Of a DNA stretch of 64,000 bases, positions 49,191-60,719 are shown piece after piece. Every line of letters begins with the position of its first letter. Within the stretch, counting starts at the first letter, position 1. Both the position numbers and the translations under genes were made by a program. The DNA is from Microglena sp. YARC (Eukaryota > Chlorophyta > Chlorophyceae > Chlamydomonadales > Chlamydomonadaceae), in NCBI GenBank assembly GCA_022414725.1, contig CM039462.1:80007417-80071416 (forward strand). Direction: 5' to 3'. The notes under the pieces are model-generated. The model saw only the letters and a list, made by a program, of their open reading frames with translations, was not told the DNA's origin and did no database searches.

Positions 49191-49819
49191 GAGCTGAAAC
49201 TGATGTTGATGCTGACGCTGAGGCTGTGGCTGAGGCTGTGGCTGTGGCTGAGGCTGAGGCTGAGGCTGAGGCTGAGGCTGAGGCTGAGGCTGAGGCTGAG
49301 GCTGAGGCTGAGGCTGAGGCTGAGGCTGAGGCTGAGGCTGAGGCTGAGGCTGAGGCTGAGGCTGAGGCTGAGGCTGAGGCTGAGGCTGAGGCTGAGGGCT
49401 GAGGCTGAGGCTGAGGCTGAGGCTGAGGCTGAGGCTGAGGCTGAGGCTGAGGCTGAGGCTGAGGCTGAGCTGAGGCTGAGGCTGAGGCTGAGGCTGAGGC
49501 TGAGGCTGAGGCTGAGGCTGAGGCTGAGGCTGAGGCTGAGGCTGAGGCTGAGGCTGAGGCTGAGGCTGAGGCTGAGGCTGAGGCTGAGGCTGAGGCTGAG
49601 GCTGAGGCTGAGGCTGAGGCTGAGGTTGAGGCTGAGGCTGAGGCTGAGGCTGAGGCTGAGGCTGAGGCTGAGGCTGAGGCTGAGGCTGAGGCTGAGGCTG
49701 AGGCTGAGGCTGAGGCTGAGGCTGAGGCTGAGGCTGAGGCTGAGGCTGAGGCTGAGGCTGGACTGAGGCTGAGGCTGAGGCTGAGGCTGAGGCTGAGGCT
49801 GGACTGAGGCTGAGGCTGA
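49191..49819. repeat. GAGGCT hexanucleotide array
   Basis: About 100 copies of GAGGCT, with a few length slips near 49396, 49470, 49760 and 49801. All six frames stay open for hundreds of bases (AE, LR, SA, LS and PQ dipeptides). None is a gene. Confidence 0.97.
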
Positions 49820-49908
49820 TGTAACGGTACAGAACGTAACCACACATCACGTAGCCTGTTACCCTAGACTAACCCCCCAAGCTGCTGTAGGCATCCTGGC
49901 CTGTTACA
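49820..49908 (+). mobile_element. Candidate 89-base LTR of the Ty3/gypsy-like element, with primer site
   Basis: The sequence starts TGTAACGGTACAGAACG and ends TGGCCTGTTACA, so the ends TGTAAC/GTTACA are perfect inverses with TG...CA. One base later comes TGGTAGCGGAGC, which resembles a primer site complementary to the 3' end of initiator tRNA-Met. No second LTR exists in the window to confirm it, and 89 bases is very short. Confidence 0.45.
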
Positions 49909-50686
49909 CTGGTAGCGGAGCTGGTTTGGTTCCTAGGGACCTCACGCATATATACGCATACGCATTCATACGAAGTTTTCCTTCGAATTAATCGCACCAG
50001 CCAGTACATCCTGGCGGCCTTTCTGGCAATTGCTGCTCTTCATATTGCTGTCTGCACTATCCTGTAGTTACGCTTGCACGTAGCGCCTGTTTGGTTCTCG
50101 CGGTGCTCTGTCCTGTCAGGTTCGACCCGCCCTTTGCTGTCCCCTTCCTGTCTTGCATGGGCATTTTCCACTAGCCTGCCCTGACCCTGCATGGCCTACG
50201 TCCTCGATTCACTACGCCACGTCCTGGCCTTCTGGTCATAGCTTCTAAAGCTACATTCACGAGCTTTAACCTCGCGGTTTGTTCCATAGTGCAGCATCGG
50301 CTCCAGTTGCCACCTGAGCCATACCTGCTTTAATTAGAGTACATCACCCGTCTGTCCTGCTGCTCTCAGTGCTTGCTGCATCTTACATTGGTGCTGTACA
50401 CCTGTTATCTTGCTCATCCTGTCGGGCAATTCGATTCGTCGGTGTCGTTGCCTTTGCCTGTCCTGCGGTCCGTGTCTTTGCTGTGCTAGTCTCCCTCATC
50501 GTATTCTGGACAAACTCGTCTTTACAGTTACGCTTGAGGAATTGGCAGCTCGTTACGCTCGCAAAATTTACTAGTCCCTGGTGCATCTGATTGTCTGGCT
50601 TTCTATGAGTTGCGAGTAATTACCTCCTCTTTCGCCCACCTCTCATCTCTGTCCAGCCTACTTACTTGTGTCGTCGCCTGTGCAGA
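49909..50686 (+). other. 5' leader of the Ty3/gypsy-like element
   Basis: Non-coding sequence between the candidate primer site and gag. Small open frames have no recognisable content. Confidence 0.5.
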
Positions 50687-51601
50687 ATGACTCTACGCAA
50701 AGTTGCAACCCCGGGCTCCGACGCCGCTGCTGTGCAGCCTACGACGTCGGTTGTCGACACCAATCTTGAGGGAATTGCGTCGTCCGACAACGAGCCTGAC
50801 ACCGAGCTCACTGCGACGCAGGATGGTTCCGCCTCCGTCGGAGAGCGACCATCCGTTTCTGTCGGCACGCTGCGACCTCTGGTCGCGGGCTTGGCCGGTC
50901 TGGCTGCATCCTCGGGTGCGCCAATCGCCACCCCGACGCAGGGCACTTCCAGTGCCCCCCCTACGACGACGCAGACCGCGCAGCCTGGCACTCTGGAAGA
51001 GCGCAGCGCGGCTTCCGAGCTGGACACGCAGCGCAGGCGCCAGCAGCATATGGGCGGTCATCTGATCGCTGCAGAGCGGGTTGGCCAGCTGCAAGCTGAG
51101 CTAACCCAGGCGGCAGGCGCCGCTTCGGCCATGGCCGACACTTTTGCGACGACTGTCGCCACGAAGGATGCTCTCATCCTGGATCTTGAGCTACGCCTCA
51201 CTACCACCGTCACCAATGCTGAAGCTGCGATGGCCAACGGTTGCTCTGCTGAGGATCGCAGGGAGCTCGTGGAGCTCCACTTCCAACTCGGCAGGGACTT
51301 GGACCGTAGTCGCAAGGACTTGCGCGCCCTCACTGCTGCGCACGGTCAGGCGCTGACGGACTCCCAGACCGCTATGACGGCACTGCAGACCTCCCTCGAC
51401 GCCTCGGAGAGAGACCTGTCGCGGTCCCAGACAGGTGAGCAATGTCTTACGCCCGATACGTATAGAACGAACCTGCCTTGTACTGCTTGCAATCCATTTT
51501 TGCATATCGAGGACATACCTTCCCGATCAGCAGTTCCTGCATCGCAAGGGCCGAAGGTATGGAGTTATTCAAGGAGTACCAATTGTGCGACCAACATATG
51601 A
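50687..51601 (+). pseudogene. Ty3/gypsy-like gag, Ala/Thr-rich with coiled coil
   Basis: From ATG 50687 (MTLRKVATPGSDAA) an Ala/Thr/Ser-rich N-terminus is followed at about residues 120-250 by heptad-patterned, charged helices (ERVGQLQAELTQAAG, ELVELHFQLGRDLDRS). After about 51435 the frame loses sense. No zinc knuckle is visible, and the next frame takes over from 51478. The high third-position G/C in 50690-51430 contrasts with the AT-rich neighbours. Confidence 0.7.
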
Positions 51602-52308
51602 AACCCCGCCCAAAGGGGTCACCTTCGAATAAGGTCGCCATCCAAGTATGGTATGACCCTCCCGACTCCGAGCGAGCCGTCCAAATCAAAAAGGATTGGC
51701 ACGCGATCAACGACGCGACCAAGGCAGTATACTTTGGCCCCGCATCAAAGGAGCATATCCCTAGTCCGGTTGAAACCCGTCAAAAAAAACACTGGTGGTC
51801 GGAGGCATTGGATCCCAAAGTTCGCAAACAACAAATCGCTGCCAGACGGTCTACGAAGTGCATCCGTCGCCATCACGCACAACAAAATACGAACACTTCC
51901 CCTGTGCTCACTACGCGAGCCAATCGGGTATACGAAGTCAACTCCGCGACAGCCCCCGATATGCTTTTCAACGCCCGATCTGGCGCAAAGCAATTGCTCA
52001 CATTGGCAGATTTGGGCGCTACGGGTTGCCTTATGGAAAAGCAAACGGCTGATGATCTCGGTTTGCACATCTACCCTTGGGAAAACGAACGCGACGGATT
52101 CACTTGCGCTAACGCCGGGATTATCAAAATCCGAGGAACGGCCACGCTTCCTATCCACATACAGCGATATGTTGGCAAAGCGTTTGTCCATGTCGTCGAC
52201 AAACTTCCTGGAGGATTAGATTTAATCCTCGGATCCGACTGGATGCGCGAAGAAAGGGCCATTCTCAACTACGATCGCATGGCAATGTTGCTCAAACGGT
52301 ATGGCTGA
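51478..52308 (+). pseudogene. Ty3/gypsy-like protease region
   Basis: The open frame contains LLTLADLGATGCLMEKQTA, where a retropepsin has D-S/T-G-A. Here the sequence is D-L-G-A, so the key residue after Asp is replaced. The later GGLDLILGSDWM is the conserved I-L-G-x-D-W/F segment of Ty3 proteases. The N-terminal half is capsid-nucleocapsid-like but not recognisable. TGA 52306 lies in frame with the downstream polymerase. Confidence 0.8.
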
Positions 52309-53850
52309 TGTTTAACCCCTATTAACAGGCAGCGGGACAAAACGGCTCATTCTTTCTTCACCATGGCACTATCGGGCAAGTCATCCAATGATCCAGTCAT
52401 TACGGGTCGCAAGGCGGCAAAGCTTTAAAAGGCTGGCGCTAACCACGTCATGGTCAACTTCCGCGAATCACGAGCGGACTTGCCGGCGTCGAACGTCACA
52501 GCCGATGAAAAGGCAAAATCGCTCACGAAATTATTGCCGTCCGACGGACCGTTACCTGGTCCGCCAGTGGCTAGCATGGATTTCGAGAATTGGATCCATG
52601 ACAACATCCTTGACCACGACGATAAAACGCTCATTTCGGCCAGTGATCTGCGCGCCCTCCTATGGAAATATCGCAAAGTCTTCGACAATTTGCCGATGGG
52701 GACTCCTAACCATCGAGTCATCCCTCACGTCATCAAAACGCAAGACAATGCTTACGCTCCGTATCGCAGGAATCGTCGCATGAGTCTGGCTGAAAACCTG
52801 CTCTGTGAAGAATACGTCTCCGACCTTTTACAACAAGGCTTCATCGCCCCGAGCTCGTCCCCGTACGGAGCGCCTATTATGATTATTGCGAAGCCGGGTG
52901 GAACGGGATACCGTGTTGTTTGCGATTGGCGGGCACTCAACAACATTACGATTAAAAATAGGTATCCCCTTCCCCGCATTGACGAGACCATTGATCATCT
53001 AGGTGGAGCTACTTTGTTTAGTTCCCTAGACCTCACGTCTGGCTATTATCAAATACGAATTTTGGACGAGGACGCTCCGGAGACTGCATTCACTACCCCG
53101 ATGGGTCAGTTTGAATTTAAAGTCGTTGGGATGGGTTTGGCAAACGCGCCGGCCACATTACAAGCAGTCATGAACCACATATTCGCGCCCTACTTGCACA
53201 AGTTCGTCGTGGTCTACTTGGACGATATCTTGGTTTACGGACGCACGCCGGCGGAACACTTGGCCAACTTGGCCACAGTCCTCCAGGTCCTCCAGGACAA
53301 CGAATTCTACGCAAAGCTATCCAAATGTTCATTCAACAAAACTAACATCAAGGGTGAGCTAGGCACCATGTTCAAACATGAACATCTCGTTGCATTCGAA
53401 GGCCTCAAAGAAGCCTTGCTATCCGCCCCAGTCCTCGCACTGCCGTATTTTCAGCAAAACCGTTCGAAAGTCATTACCGACGCATCTTTACTTGGTACAG
53501 GCACGGTGCTCTTACAAGATAAACACCCCATCGCCTTCGCCAGCAAGAAGTATATTCCAGCGGAGCTGAATTATACTACGACGGAACAGGAAATGCTGGC
53601 GATCGTCCACGCATTAACCGAGTGGCAATGCTACCTCGAAGGTTCACACATGACATTGGTCACAGACCACAATCCGCTCACGTACTTCGATACCAAGGCG
53701 GTCCTTTCGCGATGTATGGGACGATGGCAAGAGGAGCTTGCGCCTTTTAGCTATACTTGGGAGTATCGCGCAGGTCGCAATAATATGGCAGACCCGGTCA
53801 GTCGCAACCCCAACCTCTCCGCCCCGCCGACGTCGCCGTTGCGCACCAGC
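52309..53850 (+). pseudogene. Ty3/gypsy-like reverse transcriptase and RNase H, internal deletion
   Basis: Motifs in order: APSSSPYGAPIMIIAKPG, YRVVCDWRALNNITIKNRYP, FSSLDLTSGYYQIRI, TAFTTPMGQFEF, and the catalytic VVVYLDDILVYG (YLDD at 53215-53226). Then come the RNase H motifs TDASLLGTG, TTTEQEMLAIVHALTEW and TDHNPLTYF. Between NKTNIKG and ELGTMFKHEH about 60-70 residues normally present (the FLG...LRSFLGL...YYRRFI connection) are missing without loss of frame. The frame starts after TGA 52306, has a TAA near 52426, and is open from about 52450. A frameshift occurs near 53830-53855. Confidence 0.92.
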
Positions 53851-54300
53851 TGTTGGTGTTCTCTCTCTTGGTCAGCGAATGCCGTCCCCGATCAAAGAAG
53901 CAACGTCCTATTGCGGTCGGCCCCACGGTCGTTGATATACTACCCCGACCACCGACAGTACTACCCGTCCCTTCGGTTCCGGTCAAAGAAACACGACGAC
54001 GCAGACGTCCGATTTTTTGTTTGTTTTTTTTTGTTTTTTTTTTGCCCTTGGCATCGGCTCCCTCCTCTTTATCTATCATGGATAGAATTTTAGCGGGGTA
54101 CAAAACGGACTCTAACTTCACGCCAGGCTGCAAGCGCCTCCGTGATAAATTTTCCAGAAACAGGTACTGGTTCAAGAAGAACAAGTACGGACGCGAATTT
54201 TTATGTGTACCACTGGACGCGGCACTTCGCCTGGATATTATCCGCGAAGCCCACGATCCGGTGTACATGGGCCATTGCGGTCGCACCAAGACGTTGTAAC
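53851..54300 (+). pseudogene. Ty3/gypsy-like integrase N-terminus, truncated
   Basis: In the shifted frame a basic linker (KETRRRRRPIF) leads to RYWFKKNKYGREFLCVP and then IIREAHDPVYMGHCGRTKT, the H-x3-H half and GH-x-G-x-x-KT of the HHCC zinc domain. The frame stops at TAA 54298, and the sequence changes to an unrelated repeat, so the catalytic DDE core and the 3' LTR are absent. Confidence 0.85.
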
Positions 54301-54858
54301 TTGTCACACACACTTTTACTTGCGTCGGTAAGTTTTGCTGTACTGAACCATTCTTGTTCCAAGAGGAAAACCTCTTGATTCACCCCTCTTAAGTAGTCCG
54401 AGCGCCAAGAGGCAATTTGCTTGAAAAATGCCCTCTTGAATCCCTCTTATTTAAGTGGTTAATCAAGAGGTGTCTTGTACGTCTATTGATTCAAGGTCAC
54501 TTGTTGAATTCTTGTTTCAGTGTAGAATCAATAGGTTGCCTTGTATGTGTCTTGAATCAAGATTACTTGCTGCTCTTAAATAATCCGAGCGCCAAGAGGC
54601 ATTTTTCTTGAAAGCAGCTTGCTTGAACCGTTCTTATTTAAGTGGGTAACCAAGAGGGTGACTTGTATGTCTATTGATTCAGGATGACTTGCTCTAGGGG
54701 AGGACGTATAGGGTTTGGAAGGCAGTTTTATTTTTACATTTAACTAACCAGTAGCAAAGTGAAGTCGCGGACTCAGCAGCCAAATAAACCCCAACCCATC
54801 CAAACCCAACTTCCTAATAACCAAACCCAACTTCAACCTAAACTCCTAAGAAGACAAA
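54301..54858. repeat. Diverged duplication, CAAGAGG-rich; otherwise non-coding
   Basis: The segment at about 54385-54510 (CCGAGCGCCAAGAGGCA ... TATTTAAGTGG ... GTCTATTGATTCA) recurs at about 54583-54690. Then AACCCAACTTC repeats follow up to the inverted repeat unit. Confidence 0.75.
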
Positions 54859-56988
54859 CTGATGAGCTCTGACTAGCTATCTAGTCTGTCCTCTGCCCCT
54901 GTCCCCCCCCTGCCACCCCGACTGGCTAGTCTAGCCAAGCTACTATTATATTATGAGTGACCAGCAGCAGTGACCAGCAGCAAGACCAGTGCCATCATCA
55001 GGCTTCTTGATCTTGTCCCTCTACTCATCCCTGCATGTTGATGACTTGCTCCTTCTCCGCCATGTCGCAATATGCGGAAGTCACTGCCTGCTGGAACTGC
55101 AGCAGCATGAAAGGAAGGAGGTGGAGTTAGAAGATTATTAGTTGCTTGACCAAGCACAAGCCAGTTGGACAATCAACGAATCAGCAATCAAGAAAGCGAG
55201 CAAGCATTCACGTGGTAGCAATTACGATGATGAGACAGATAGATGGTGCAGCATATAAGACACATGGTGCAACATACAAGACAGATTGTGCAGCATACAA
55301 GACATATGGTGCAACGTACAAGACAAATGGTGCAGCGTACAAGACACATGGTGTAGCGTACAAGACAGATGGTGCAGCATACAAGACAGATGGTGCAGCA
55401 TACAAGACAGATGGTGCAGCATACAAGACATACGGTGCAGCGTACAAGACAGATGGTGCAGCATATAAGACACATGGTCCAGCATACAATACAGATTGTG
55501 CAGCATACAAGACATATGGTGCAACGTACAAGACAAATGGTGCAGCGTACAAGACACATGGTGAGCATACAAGACAGATGGAGCAGCATACACGACACAT
55601 GGTGCAGCATTCGAGACACACGGTGCAGCAAGGCAAATCATGCTGCATACAAGCCAAATGGTGCAGCATACACGACAAATGGTGCAGCGTACAAGACAGA
55701 TGGTTCAACCTACAAAGACAAATGGTGCAGCGTACATGACATATGGTACAGCATACAAGACAGATGGTTCAGATCTACTCACATGTGTTGGTTATATAAA
55801 CAACATATTGCCACTGTGTAGCCTAGTCAGGGAAACTGCAGGCAGGCATTTGTCAATCATGGAGGTACATAGGCATGCATGCAGGTGTGAAGCAGGCAGG
55901 CAGCAAGGAGGTGGACCAGGTTGCAGCAACCGACGCAAGCGGCTGAGCCGCAGGTTCGGCGTCTGAGTCATGGATTGCTTGAAATCAGGCAAGAAGGACC
56001 AGCAGCGATTCAAAACCTTCGACTTTCAACCTGCGCAACTACCTGCGGAATTCGAATCCTCCCTCTCCATCCGCAAACACTCAATTGCAACACTCAATCG
56101 GCTTGCCTGAAAGCATAACATTCGCCAAGTATAGCTGTGTACTAATCGACGAATTGAATATGGTCCAGCAGGTAGCATTGTTGAAGACAGCGGCTCAGTG
56201 CAGGAGTAAAGCAGTAGTGGTTTGGTTCAGTGATGCGAAGCATTGTTTATAAGGCGCACGCAATCGTCTGCCATTTCGCAGATCTAGATGGTGTCTTCTT
56301 GGAAATTTGAACGACGAGGAGGGTTGGGGGTTGGGGTTGGGGGGGGGGCGGGGTGTGTGTGTGTGTGTGTGTGGGGGGGGGCGGAGGGTTTTGCCGCGAA
56401 AAATTGAATAGCCGATCTAAGTTGTCAGCTAGGACGCAGGAGGGTTGGGGGCAGGGGGGGGGGGGGGGGGGGCGGTAATCCTATCATCCTACTGTGTCGG
56501 ACTCTTTCCAACTCTTTCTCTATTCTTTTTCGCTTTCGCCCCCTCTGAAACCCAGTGTCCTGGGGTTGAACAATACCGGGCACCTCCGCACTCTTGTCCA
56601 TAGCTCATAATAATTGTTATTTAACCACATGCACAGTCTGAGGTCAAACCATTGAAGGCCTTGGGAAGTCATAACCCAAGATTATGTCCTCCGTCGTGCC
56701 TGCCCAGCAGGGGTGGAACCCATGCTAAATAATCCTGTCATTCGACGGTGTCGAATTCTGTCCAAACTCTTGCTCTTCTCTTTTCCTCTTGGCCATAGCT
56801 CATAATAATTTTTATTTAACTACATGCACAGTCTGACATCGAACCATTGAGGCCTTGGGAAGTCATAACCCAATATTATGTCCTGGTGCCTGCCCAGCAG
56901 GAGTGTAACCCACGCTATATAATCTTGTCATTCGACGGTGTCAATTCTTTCCAAACTCCTTATCTTCTCTTTTTCCTCTTGGCCATAG
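54859..56988 (-). repeat. Long repeat unit, right (inverted) copy
   Basis: It begins CTGATGAGCTCTGACTAGCT, the complement of the end of the left copy. It then has the 21-base minisatellite (55240-55770), the GAAAGTCGAAGG segment, GT/G-runs (56330-56475), and two to three 190-base units ending CCTCTTGGCCATAG. It lacks two of the 190-base units and a CTGCCTGC-rich part of the left copy. Confidence 0.87.
55240..55775. repeat. 21-base minisatellite, right copy
   Basis: Units of ATGGTGCAGCATACAAGACAG-type sequence, the complement of the left array, with about 25 copies. As in the left copy the heptad frame is open on both strands. Confidence 0.92.
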
Positions 56989-57008
56989 CCACCAGATGAA
57001 CGACAATC

Positions 57009-57618
57009 ATGAACGTGGATTGGACTGCGTTTGACACCATACGTGACCATAACGAGAAACCTGTGATGATGGCCCTTGCTTTGCTTGAGATCCAGCCAGA
57101 GCTAAAGAAACTGCCTAGGAAGTTGAGATCTTTCTGCCTGGCTCATGACATCTCTTCTTAGTCGAGAATTATTTCAGTGAAGAAGTCGGCAACTTTGTGT
57201 AGTGTTCCACTTTGGGCTCTTGGTGTTGGAGCTGAATCGACCTCTTTTGAGTACGTCCTTCGTACTGTCAGGGCCACAAGCAAACATGGGAAAAGACCTT
57301 GGTTTGACTATGTCAGATTGCTTGGTGTTGAGGGTGGCACTGAAGTGTCATGGTATGCAGAATTGCGACGACTGTTGTTCGTCCTAGGAGGCGTTGGCTG
57401 TGCAGTTGTCCGCTGGCTTGACGGAGGTCTGTGTTCCTCCTCAAGATGATGTGTTGTCTGTTTATGGCTGTACCTACTTGAAAGATGTGGATGATGGTGC
57501 CGATGACAAAGGATATGATGTGGTGAAGTTGGAGAGCATTAAGGCATGTGAGTATGTAAACGCTAATGTCATCCCAATCAGCTCGAACATTTTAAATGCT
57601 AATAATGCAAACCCTTAG
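57009..57618 (+). pseudogene. Decayed ORF, possible C-terminal end of a transposase-like protein
   Basis: One frame runs from ATG 57009 (MNVDWTAFDTIRDHNEKPVM) past TAG 57159 to 57440 (KRPWFDYVRLLGVEGG, WYAELRRLLFVLGGVGCAVV). After a frameshift near 57430 it continues as VYGCTYLKDVDDGADDKGYD and VVKLESIKACEYVN to TAG 57616. The succession F/YD-V-x-x-x-G-x-E, Y-A-x-L-x-x-L-F, VVRW and YDVVxLESI reminds me of the C-terminal domain of large DDE transposases of algae and fungi (Kyakuja-Dileera-Zisupton/CACTA-like). This is recalled pattern only. It could instead be a degenerate host gene. Confidence 0.45.
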
Positions 57619-58900
57619 TTGGGGGGGTTGCACGTATTGTCAATCCATCCATGAATCCATGGACATGGATTACATTCTAAGTTCATTATAGTATAGGTAG
57701 GAGCAAATGTACATAGTTCTTACTCTCAATTATTGTGAACTGGTAAAGCTTACAATTACTTGTTAGCGGTTTTGGGAAAGGTTGTTGACGGGGAATAAAT
57801 GCCAATAAGGCTCATATTGACACCACTGCTGCATAACTCTCTAACCCCATAATTACGTTGAATCTAATTAATTTAAACTAATGAACGAATTTACTACTTA
57901 GCCGGGCTGGGAGGCACCAAGGAACCACCTGGTTCGAATAATGCTTTAGCGGTTTTTGGAAAGGTTGCTAACAGGGAATAAATGCCATGGGGCTCGTATT
58001 GACACCACTGCCGCATAAGTCTCTACTTACTACTAACCTCAATACGTGAAATCTAATTTTAATGAGGGGGGCTGGAGCAGGAAGCACGCACTGCCTGGTT
58101 GGATTTAATAAATTGGTCGTACTTGGAAAGGGAGGCATGAGAAGCAAGGAGCACATTGAATTCGAGACTAGTTACAATGGGAAATGAAGCACCTATGAGA
58201 TAATCCTAAACAGAAACGATGAACAAGTTAGCCCTAACTACCCTTAATAAAGTTAAGGGCGGGGAGGACCGACTGACTTGTGTTGATGACCAGAAGGTCA
58301 CTTTGTACGTAGTTCGTCTTTACTACTGTAACGCATAACTTAAACCTAATTTGAAACAAAATATTCACACGTGATCCTTGTCAAAGAAACCATTATATTC
58401 CATATTGACAACATGGAATATATTCACCTCACTCGGGTGGGTCTAATAATAAATTAGCACACACGAACAAAATCTAGTCACGACTACAACTATTGAGAGG
58501 GAAAAAAACCTTGAATCCCTAATGATAAGCCCCTATGGCAAACCACCAATTTAATTAGGACTCAAGGAAAAACCTCGGATCAGGGTTGATTTTTGACTAT
58601 CAACTTATGGTAACCAAGTAAGGGCAATCATGACCTCTAATAGGGCAAGACGACTTGCTTAGCCCTTAACTTGGACCTGACCGTCTACTAAGTGACTGAA
58701 TCATATGATACCAAATTGGTAACATATGCGTAACACATAAAAAACACCCAAAAAAGATGTCAGCGTAGTCCTCGAAGAGGGTAGCTCCAAATGTCCTCGC
58801 TCCCTAGCTTGAGTGCGGGAGTACCACGGCACAGTTTGTACCACCTTGGTCGGCCTGACGTACTCGACAGCCAACTTTCCACACCTGCGTGGTTTGACAA
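57619..58900. other. AT-rich non-coding region with a duplicated segment
   Basis: A roughly 190-base segment (TTAGCGGTTTTGGGAAAGG ... TATTGACACCACTGC ... CATAA) at about 57763-57840 recurs at about 57948-58025. No gene is seen in the remainder. Confidence 0.6.
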
Positions 58901-58914
58901 AACATTCCAGATTA

Positions 58915-59430
58915 AAAACATAAATTATACAGACGATAAAAAGCATAAACATAAACATATAACATATGTATAAACATAAACATAAGCATATAACATAAAC
59001 ATAAGCATAAACATATAACATAAACATAAGCATATAACATAAGCATGATAAACATAAACATAAGCATAAACACTATAACATAAACATAAGCATAAACATA
59101 TAACATAAGCATAAACATATAACATATGCATAACATATATACACAAGCATAAACATATAACACAAGCATAAAATAAGCATAAACATATAACATAAGCATA
59201 TAACATAAACATAAGCATATAACATAAGCATAAATATATAACATATGCATAAACATATACACAAGCATAAACATATAACATAAGCATAAACATATAACAT
59301 ATGCATAAACATAAGCATAAACATAAGCATATAAAATGAAACATAGTAAAATAAAGCATATAACATAAACATAAAAACATAACATAATGACGATAAAAGC
59401 ACATGTAACATGAACAACATAAATATACTT
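58915..59430. repeat. AACATAAGCATA-type AT-rich tandem repeat
   Basis: Degenerate units of ATAAACATAAGCATA and AACATATAACATA over 500 bases. The Tyr/Met/Cys/Leu-rich frames on the minus strand are artefacts. Confidence 0.95.
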
Positions 59431-59579
59431 ACAATCGTAAGTTCATAACTCCGTGCATGTAGCCAGGGGGGGCTGACGTAGATTCGCCCAGGGTACAATG
59501 AGCTTGTGAACACGCAAGGTTGTTCCTCGCTCGCATTACACATGTGTCCGCTCTAAAAAGGTCCAGGGAAATGGATGTA

Positions 59580-59981
59580 AGGAGGGGGGGGGGGGGGGGG
59601 GGGGGAGTGTGGATAAGGTGGAGGGAGGGAGGGGTGGTTGTGTGGGATTAAATTGAGGGTAGACATGGAGGGGGGGATGATTGAGGGAGGATGAGGGGAC
59701 GAGGGGGAGGGGAAGGGGAGGGAGGGAGGGAGGGAGGGAGTTGTGTGTTAGGGGGGATGGATAGATGGATGGATGGAGGGATTAAATTTAGGATAAATGT
59801 AGGGAGACATTGAGGGAGGGATGGTGGATGAATGGATGGAGGGGGGTGCGAGGAGAGGGAGATAGTTGTGTGTTGGGGGGGCGGCGGGATGGATGGATGG
59901 ATGGATGGATGGATGGATGGACAGACGGACGACGGACGGCGGAATGGAGGGATGGAGGAGGGAGGGAGGGAGTTGTGTTTG

Positions 59982-59982
<1 letters not shown>
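59580..59982. repeat. GGGA/GGAT purine-rich repeats
   Basis: G-runs, (GGGA)n, (GGAT)n and a segment GGGATTAAATTGAGG-GTAGACAT that recurs in diverged form at 59779-59815 and 61050-61400. Confidence 0.9.
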
Positions 59983-60500
<518 letters not shown>

Positions 60501-60719
60501 ATGGTAACTACATACGTACCTACCCTACATACTATGACCTGCCTGCCTATCTACATAACTAACTACTGCTTCCCTGTAATCCTATGTACCAACTACAAAC
60601 CTACATCACATGGCCTATTGCTTTGTCTACCGGCGGCCAGCCTGCCTACATCACCTACCTGCCTACTACTAAAAAACATACCTACCCACCTAATTACCCC
60701 GCCAATTTTACATGATTCA

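Noticed and set aside
48997..49850. Very long open frames of AE, LR, SA, LS or PQ dipeptides on both strands
   Set aside because: All follow from the GAGGCT hexamer array. No frame is preferred and no unique protein sequence adjoins.
58701..59543. Tyr/Met/Cys/Leu-rich membrane-like proteins on the minus strand
   Set aside because: AT-rich AACATAAGCATA repeat read in three equivalent frames. Not credible membrane proteins.
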